DNA of 30,124 nucleotides from Planctomycetaceae bacterium (GTDB lineage: Bacteria > Planctomycetota > Planctomycetia > Planctomycetales > Planctomycetaceae), in the NCBI GenBank assembly GCA_027000105.1, contig JALTOP010000544.1, positions 1 through 30,124 on the forward strand, in the 5' to 3' direction. The translations under genes and the position numbers were made by a program. The notes beneath the pieces are model-generated. The model saw only the letters and a program-made list of their open reading frames with translations, searched no databases and was not told where the DNA came from. This document shows, in pieces, positions 24,763 through 30,124 of this stretch; position 1 is the stretch's first letter, and every line of letters starts with the position of its first letter.

Positions 24763-26165
24763 TATTTGATATCCTTAATTCCGTCGGAACCGGTGGTTGA
24801 CGGATCCATTGTTGCCAGTGCCTCAGTCGATTCTGTTCCGGAGAGCAAGTCTGTCCACCTTCTTTCCCAGCTGTTAAACAGGGAGAACACCTTGATAAAT
24901 GGTCGAACAAACAGGGTATCGAGAAATGCATCCAGATACCCTCGTTCCAATGCAAAACGATAAAGCCACTTTTGTGCAGAGGACGGAGTGATGTACCGCA
25001 CATACGATTCCTGCTGGGGTAAATTTTGCCCCAACGCATTTTCGAGCGTGTGGTAATCGCGTAGCACTGTGGGAGCTCGCAACAGTTGTAGTGTTCTCAG
25101 GCAAGCATGGCCAATAATATGAATCAGCGCGATGTATCGCAGGCCGAAACCGATTTCGACAACGATGATTCCAACCTGCGTAAGTGACGCGAAAGCCAGG
25201 GCACTTTTGATATCACTTTGAACACGAGCTGCCAGAGCGCCAAAAACGGCCGAGATTAAACCGAGTGCGATCACACAGATTTGTAACGTCATTGAAACAT
25301 CGAGAATGGGGCTGACCCTCAGCAGCAGATAGGCTCCCAAATGAACTGAAAGTGCTCCATAAAAGACAGCACTGGACGGAGTCGGCCCTTCCATCGCCCG
25401 CGGCAACCAACCAGAAAACGGAACCATTCCCGACTTGCCAGCCGCCGCCACGAGTAACAGCAGTCCGACAAATAACGCCTGCATCCCGGTCAGCGAAGCC
25501 GTCCCGTAGGGCCAGGGTTCAGTTCCCATCAAGCCGGAAAAATCTCCTCCACCAGTTAAATGATGCAGAGCCACCGCTGCAACGAGAAAAGCAGCGTCTG
25601 CGATTCGATAAATCGCCCAGACACGAATTCCATTCACCACCGGAGAAGGACGCTCATGGAAATACGCCACCAACAATGCCGATGACAACCCCACCAGTTC
25701 CCATCCGATAAACAGTGATTCAATCGTCCCAGCCAGCGAGGCAAGCACCATCCCGAGCAGAAACACGGCATAAAACAGGAAAAAACGACCGTAACCAGGT
25801 TCGCGATGCAGGTAGCGATTCGCGAACGCCCCAATCGTACCGACAAGCACCAGCGTCAAGATGACAAAGGGAACGGAAAGACGGTCGAAAACGAACCGCA
25901 GATGAAAATGAAAATGCTGTTCAGGAATGACGACCCAATTCCCCAATTCAATCGGCACCTGGCGCACACCGCTGTAGAGCATCAGGCCGAGAATCCCCAG
26001 CGATGCCAGCAGGGCAACAGTCACTGTCGCTTCGGTCCAGCGTGCCATCATCGTTTCACCAAGCGGACGACCGATCAGCGACATAAGACCGATCACGGCC
26101 AGCAACAATGTTGGCATGACAAGAACAATCACCCCCAAAGCATGAAAAGCATATTGAATATCCAT
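24762..26165 (-). CDS. dabB: DabB-type proton/ion-translocating subunit (NuoL-like)
   Basis: A 467-residue polytopic membrane protein of the proton-conducting NuoL/Mrp family. Conserved charged residues are Glu156 in TM5 (FIGWELVGLSSAL) and Lys244 in TM7 (AAAGKSGMVPFSGWLPRAME), followed by GPTPSSAVFY and HIIGHACLRTLQLLRAP. In DAB systems this subunit forms a complex with DabA and is thought to couple ion flow down the membrane potential to directional hydration of CO2. A longer frame runs 111 bases upstream inside dabA, but the ATG chosen overlaps the dabA stop by one base (TGATG) and has GGAGAGG upstream, and gives the family's usual N-terminus. Confidence 0.9.
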   Translation of the reverse strand: MDIQYAFHALGVIVLVMPTLLLAVIGLMSLIGRPLGETMMARWTEATVTVALLASLGILGLMLYSGVRQVPIELGNWVVIPEQHFHFHLRFVFDRLSVPFVILTLVLVGTIGAFANRYLHREPGYGRFFLFYAVFLLGMVLASLAGTIESLFIGWELVGLSSALLVAYFHERPSPVVNGIRVWAIYRIADAAFLVAAVALHHLTGGGDFSGLMGTEPWPYGTASLTGMQALFVGLLLLVAAAGKSGMVPFSGWLPRAMEGPTPSSAVFYGALSVHLGAYLLLRVSPILDVSMTLQICVIALGLISAVFGALAARVQSDIKSALAFASLTQVGIIVVEIGFGLRYIALIHIIGHACLRTLQLLRAPTVLRDYHTLENALGQNLPQQESYVRYITPSSAQKWLYRFALERGYLDAFLDTLFVRPFIKVFSLFNSWERRWTDLLSGTESTEALATMDPSTTGSDGIKDIK

Positions 26166-29100
26166 CAGGCGACCTCTCCATTCTCTTTGCTGCCGGATCG
26201 TGTCTTCGAGGGCGATTCCCGTTTCGAACAGGTGATCTGTGCAAAACCAAGATGATCTCGTTGACCACGATACCATTCAAATGAACTTTCCACTTGAGGT
26301 AACTGATCTGTTTCAGGATGGTACGGTTTGAATTCTCCCTTGTGAAAAACGTGTATTTCAGCCGTGTCGGGATCCAGGATTGCCAGCTGTACCCATTCAT
26401 TACGAACCAGGGTATCAATGGTGGGGTTGTCGTCCATAATGCCCAACATCTGCTTTTGTGTCGTTTCAATCACAAACAGGATTCGTACCGGCTCATGAAT
26501 TTCAACCATCTGCCGGGAAAGCCCCGGTCGCATATCGCTGGCGGCTCCCTCCATCACACCTAGTAACGAAGTGACGTTGTGAGGTAGCTTTGAACCACAG
26601 CCGTAGCCATCGGGATCGATTGTCGAAAAATAATACTCCAGATTGATCCCTGCACAAACCGGTATGGCAGCCGACAAAATCCTTGCCAGGATACTTGCCT
26701 TTTCGTCATCCTGTGTAGGGTCGTAAGAAGTGAGAAACGCACGGCGATCCAGGAATAGCCCCCGGCTCCAATCCCTGCGGCCCACAAAACAGAGCGCATC
26801 GGTAGCATGGTTGTATTCCGGTCTTGCTTGAGAAAGATCTTCTGCCCGTCCTTCCACATGTTCCAACGCTTTGGAAACCGGCATTGCCAAATCAGCTGAT
26901 TCAAATCGCCTGCATCGTTCGTGAGCATTGCGGGCACGGGCTTCATCAATATAGGCCCTGACCTGTTCAAATTCTTTGCGATGCGAACGGGGGATGTCAT
27001 CCAGGTCGTAATAGGTGACATCCTCATCACAGGTGTTATGGAAATTGGAAACGAATACGGTATCTTCCGGAATGACCAGGCCCCGCTCTGCCAGGATTCG
27101 ACGAATTTGGGGACTGTTGGCCATTTTTGAAAAAGCTCGGGCATTCGGCCCACCACGTCCGCCGCTACACGCACCGCAATTGTAGGCAGATTCATGCGGA
27201 TTGTTCAGACTCCCGGAACCGTGTCCGACAAAGACAACAATTCGGGACATATTTTCGGTCAGGCCAATATCCTGCAAAATCCGCTCGACAATATCAGCCA
27301 TTTCATCAATGCTGTAACCGAGGTGAGATTCATCGGGGCCGGGAGTCTCTGCTTCCCGATACAAGTGCAATTCCGTTACTGCGGGGGGCTGAATGAGACT
27401 GCCGAACAGTTTTCTCGCCTGAGCGGTTGTCCGAGGAAACAGGATCCGCGTTACCATCGGAATCGAAGCCAATGTCCCCAGCACCGAGGTAATAATCCCT
27501 CCCATCAAAGATCGGCTGCCCATGTGCCAGCGGTGGGAGGCTGTCCCCAACATCCGCCGGGCCTCTTCGCGCGATTGACTTGCCGCAGTGAGGGAATAGG
27601 CAACTTCTTCTGTCACATAATGATCCGGCTTGATACTGACCGGGCAAAGAGGACGGAAGTGAGCGTCGGTCACACCACGAAAATACATGGCAACGGCATA
27701 GAATCCTGCCGCAGCGAATGTTTCACACTCAGGAACGATTTCCTCAAGATGTCTACGAAAAGATTCTTCCCGGTCATCAATACAGGTAACGAGTTGAAAT
27801 AGAGGTCTTTCCGACTCACCCGGTTTTACACGCTGCTCGCGAGCCTGTTTGGCTATCACGGAGACCGCATCGAGCGCCTGGTGACGGTATCTTCGCTCGT
27901 AGGCCAGATGATAAATCCTCCGTCTTTCAAAAGCATTAAAGGTTTCTATTTCCCTGATCAGCCTCGTCCATGCTTCCTGATTTTGTTGATGCAATTCATG
28001 CGGATTCCACCCGCGCACCTGTGCCAACTGGAACAATAAATACGCTCTTTCGACTGCACTGACAGAAACCGATTGCTCCAGTTGCTGCTTCAACGTCGAA
28101 CCAATTTCTTCTAGCGGCAAATTGTTTCCTGTTTCCTCCCGATAGAACGCGGAAATGGCAAATCGCTCCAGAAGAAGACGCACCGCCAGATATTGCACGA
28201 GTGTCCCTCGAGGGGCAGGACGCACGGTCCATTCTGCATTGGTCTCCATCTGCCAGATCATTCCGGCCCAACCAGGCAACGCCAGTAATGTCTGAGTGAT
28301 GTAATCTTCGTACTCATTCTCGGAAAGGCCGAGCCTTTGGAGAGAATCTGCAATGATCTCCAAAGGTGACATCTTCTCCTGCTCAATCCGCTTCAACTCG
28401 GTCGGCAATCCTTTCAACCACCACTCCATGGTTTTCCCGGAGGAATAAAGCGATTGAAAAGCGGCAAAGAAACCGGCATCGCGATCTGGAAGCGGCCAAT
28501 TCGAAAATCCTTGATCGAGAAACGCTGCGCAAAAACGAATCAGCACGGCGTTCACGGAATCGTCAATATCAGAACCGGTTGCTTCAAGCAGCAGATCTCG
28601 ATGACGCAATCTGGGCGTGGCAGGAAGTGTAAATCCATTTGCCGATTCCGCACCGATGTAACAAACCTCCCACAGTAGTTGCAGTGTAAAAGCTTCCCAA
28701 ATACGATCGCTCCATGAATCGATCTGAGAACCGTTGAAACGCTCGAAGAGATTCTCGACGACTTCCTTGATGCGTGGGTCGGCTTGCTCATTTCCGTTGC
28801 GCAAATCCCGCATAACCCATCGGCGAGTCTGTTCGATCATCCGGGATTTTGTCTTCTCAGATGCTTCTTCACGGAATTGACTCAGTGCGTCTGTTTCAGA
28901 AATAACCCAGCGTAATTCTGCAACTGGCCCTGTATGCAAAGCATGTTCCAGCATCGCGAGACGCAGGTGAAATCGCGTCCCCATAAACCCGATGAGAACA
29001 TGCGCTTCATCCTCCAAGTCGTCCAACAAGACCTCAAAAAGATCATCCGTGTTAAAGCGACCCCGCTTCAGTTTTGCCCGATAACGATCTTCTGAAAGAT

Positions 29101-29308
29101 ACGGCTCACAACCGTAAACTTCATGCCCTTTCATCACCGCCTGATCAAAGCGAAGATCCTCGAATGCGTGCAACGTATTATGGTGCACGAAGACGTCAAT
29201 TGGCCCCTGGGCAGGCAGGAAATGAGCCGCATGCTCAACCAGATGTTGAATCTTTGCGCACATCCCGTCCAAAGTCGTCACACCAGTTTGATCAATGACA
29301 TTTTCCAT
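26165..29308 (-). CDS. dabA: DabA-type inorganic carbon transporter subunit (DUF2309)
   Basis: A 1047-residue cytoplasmic-side protein of the DUF2309 family, whose characterised member is the carbonic-anhydrase-like subunit of the Halothiobacillus DAB complex. The N-terminal HAAHFLPAQGPIDVFVHHNT and FEDLRFDQAV are family hallmarks. Metal ligands match: Cys509 and Asp511 (TCIDDREESF), His696 (VFVGHGSGS) and Cys711 (YNCGACSGGRGG); the His-Cys spacing of 15 equals that of the characterised protein (H524/C539). It is about 200 residues longer than proteobacterial forms. The frame extends 87 bases upstream, but that stretch is unlike the family. No strong Shine-Dalgarno precedes either start. First gene of a three-gene operon. 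Confidence 0.9.
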   Translation of the reverse strand: MENVIDQTGVTTLDGMCAKIQHLVEHAAHFLPAQGPIDVFVHHNTLHAFEDLRFDQAVMKGHEVYGCEPYLSEDRYRAKLKRGRFNTDDLFEVLLDDLEDEAHVLIGFMGTRFHLRLAMLEHALHTGPVAELRWVISETDALSQFREEASEKTKSRMIEQTRRWVMRDLRNGNEQADPRIKEVVENLFERFNGSQIDSWSDRIWEAFTLQLLWEVCYIGAESANGFTLPATPRLRHRDLLLEATGSDIDDSVNAVLIRFCAAFLDQGFSNWPLPDRDAGFFAAFQSLYSSGKTMEWWLKGLPTELKRIEQEKMSPLEIIADSLQRLGLSENEYEDYITQTLLALPGWAGMIWQMETNAEWTVRPAPRGTLVQYLAVRLLLERFAISAFYREETGNNLPLEEIGSTLKQQLEQSVSVSAVERAYLLFQLAQVRGWNPHELHQQNQEAWTRLIREIETFNAFERRRIYHLAYERRYRHQALDAVSVIAKQAREQRVKPGESERPLFQLVTCIDDREESFRRHLEEIVPECETFAAAGFYAVAMYFRGVTDAHFRPLCPVSIKPDHYVTEEVAYSLTAASQSREEARRMLGTASHRWHMGSRSLMGGIITSVLGTLASIPMVTRILFPRTTAQARKLFGSLIQPPAVTELHLYREAETPGPDESHLGYSIDEMADIVERILQDIGLTENMSRIVVFVGHGSGSLNNPHESAYNCGACSGGRGGPNARAFSKMANSPQIRRILAERGLVIPEDTVFVSNFHNTCDEDVTYYDLDDIPRSHRKEFEQVRAYIDEARARNAHERCRRFESADLAMPVSKALEHVEGRAEDLSQARPEYNHATDALCFVGRRDWSRGLFLDRRAFLTSYDPTQDDEKASILARILSAAIPVCAGINLEYYFSTIDPDGYGCGSKLPHNVTSLLGVMEGAASDMRPGLSRQMVEIHEPVRILFVIETTQKQMLGIMDDNPTIDTLVRNEWVQLAILDPDTAEIHVFHKGEFKPYHPETDQLPQVESSFEWYRGQRDHLGFAQITCSKRESPSKTRSGSKENGEVA

Positions 29309-29562
29309 ATTGGTCAATTCATTCAACAGTGGATATCGAAATATTGCGACTATTCCAGTTAAAAGAGGCCTGAAACTGTTATGCACACTACGCACTTGGC
29401 CATTCTGTGTGATACTTGCGTCAGTAAATGCCGTCTTTTTTCAGAACTCGGGAAAGCAAAACCGAGAGCACACAAACGGCGGAGTTGGACAACAAGCGTA
29501 ACTCAAACAGGCAAAATTCAGGCGGGCCTATCTGCGACTGAAACTTTTTGCAGTGAGTTCAA
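29309..29562. other. Gap between the secreted-protein gene and dabA
   Basis: About 250 bases that should hold the dabA promoter if the operon is not read from the upstream small gene. No clear promoter, terminator or operator was identified, and no LysR-type regulator gene lies nearby in the window. Confidence 0.4.
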
Positions 29563-29871
29563 TTAGCAAAGCCGGGCAGGAGGAGCGCGAGAACCAACAG
29601 CGCAATGGCAGGCTTGTTCCGGTTCGAGAACAGTTATCGCGTGCACACATTCAACAAAGCGAAACTCGGAAGAGTCGAAGGCATCAAGCGATGTCAAGGC
29701 TGGCCCCAACTCAGCATTCTCCAGGTTCTCCCTCTGCTCACACTCCCTGACTTCGCTATACGAAGCCTTGCCATCTTCGCCATGACTGGCAAAACAGACC
29801 GCAGGCACACAAATCCCTATTGAAAATAGAGAGAGCAAAACAAGTAATTTTATTTGCTGCTCGACCCGCAT
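29563..29871 (-). CDS. Small secreted hypothetical protein
   Basis: A 102-residue protein with a clear signal peptide: basic MRVEQQIK, hydrophobic LLVLLSLFSIGICVPAV, and a small-residue site CFASHG near residue 29. The mature part is polar and acidic (EVRECEQRENLENAELGPAL), with five cysteines in all after the leader (including VECVHA, ACHCAV and the last residue), so disulfides are possible. No family is recognised. A candidate promoter lies about 85 bases upstream. The plus strand of the same region also has an open frame, but without a comparable leader. It may be cotranscribed with dabA. Confidence 0.5.
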   Translation of the reverse strand: MRVEQQIKLLVLLSLFSIGICVPAVCFASHGEDGKASYSEVRECEQRENLENAELGPALTSLDAFDSSEFRFVECVHAITVLEPEQACHCAVGSRAPPARLC

Positions 29872-29953
29872 GCGTCACCCGCAAGTAAACTGAGACCTTC
29901 ATCAACTGTGATCAACAACAGTGATAAACGCGGCCAAATGGAAAACCCGAGGC

Positions 29954-29982
29954 AATTTAACATTTAATCAATCTATCTGCAA
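29954..29982 (-). promoter_or_regulatory. Candidate promoter upstream of the secreted-protein gene
   Basis: On the minus strand TTGCAG and TAAATT are separated by 17 bases in an AT-rich stretch, with the start codon about 83 bases downstream. The motif TATCTG also recurs three times on the plus strand here (29974, 29991, 30003). Assignment is by consensus only. Confidence 0.35.
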
Positions 29983-30124
29983 GTTAAATTTATCTGACAA
30001 ACTATCTGGCTGGTAAACTGGATCGCCTTTGATCGTCAAACCATCGCCCCTGTGCAAGGGAGTCCGGGAACTGTTGATGGCGGCGGGGAAAAGATAAGTA
30101 CAAAGGAACCATCCCTTTCATCAC

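Noticed and set aside
26165..26276. Upstream extension of the DabB frame
   Set aside because: The extra 37 residues lie inside dabA and are unlike a membrane subunit N-terminus; the one-base overlap start is better.
30002..30124. Minus-strand frames open to the right window edge, possibly the 3' end of another gene
   Set aside because: Two competing frames look equally plausible over only about 40 codons, so no gene can be supported.
1..30124. CRISPR array, toxin-antitoxin pair or defence island
   Set aside because: No regularly spaced repeats and no recognisable Cas, restriction or toxin-antitoxin proteins.

Overview
The window looks like chromosomal DNA of a planctomycete, probably of the Planctomycetales. 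The evidence is a DUF1549/DUF1553 ('PSD1') protein, a secreted sulfatase of the formylglycine type, an oversized signal peptidase I with an inserted zinc ribbon and a long insert, loose TadE/von Willebrand A genes, and moderate GC with many weak Shine-Dalgarno sites. No plasmid, phage or CRISPR module is visible. The assignment is inferred from gene families, not from a marker gene.

Layout. Bases 1-1653: 3' part of a PSD1 protein. 1912-3309 (-): GntP-type sugar-acid permease. 3759-5933 (+): FdhF/YdeP-type molybdopterin oxidoreductase. 6166-7881 (+): glutaminyl-tRNA synthetase. 8207-8280 (-): tRNA-Arg(UCU). 8435-10237 (-): secreted sulfatase, divergent from a secreted four-EF-hand protein (10540-11121) that ends in a clear hairpin terminator. 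11310-12278 (-): nucleoside hydrolase-like protein with altered active-site motifs, divergent from a YqgE/AlgH protein (12465-13028). 13117-13413 (-): an interrupted, previously open gene. 13574-14137 (+): four-helix membrane protein. 14160-16350 (-): three-gene TadE / VWA-Tad / TadE operon. 16748-19182 (+): small unknown gene translationally coupled to lepB. 19214-20944 (-): PAS-GAF-REC protein without a kinase domain. 21335-22429 (+): ychF, followed by tRNA-Ser(GCU).

The right third is the most unusual part. Reading leftward from about 29.3 kb there is a compact operon. It holds a large DabA-type (DUF2309) protein with all four expected metal ligands, a NuoL-like antiporter subunit (DabB type), and a second, degenerate antiporter-like subunit; each pair of genes overlaps by one base. 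This resembles the DAB inorganic-carbon uptake system, in which a carbonic-anhydrase-like subunit is coupled to an ion-translocating membrane subunit. Directly behind the operon lies a 43-codon remnant that reads like the C-terminal cysteine segment of a NuoB/[NiFe]-hydrogenase small subunit. It is followed, on the other strand, by an N-terminal fragment of a DDE transposase beside tRNA-Ser. This suggests that the end of the operon was rearranged. A small secreted protein lies upstream of dabA.

Most other genes are monocistronic and alternate in strand, as is usual for this phylum. The co-transcribed units are the Tad-like trio, the small ORF with lepB, and the dab operon.
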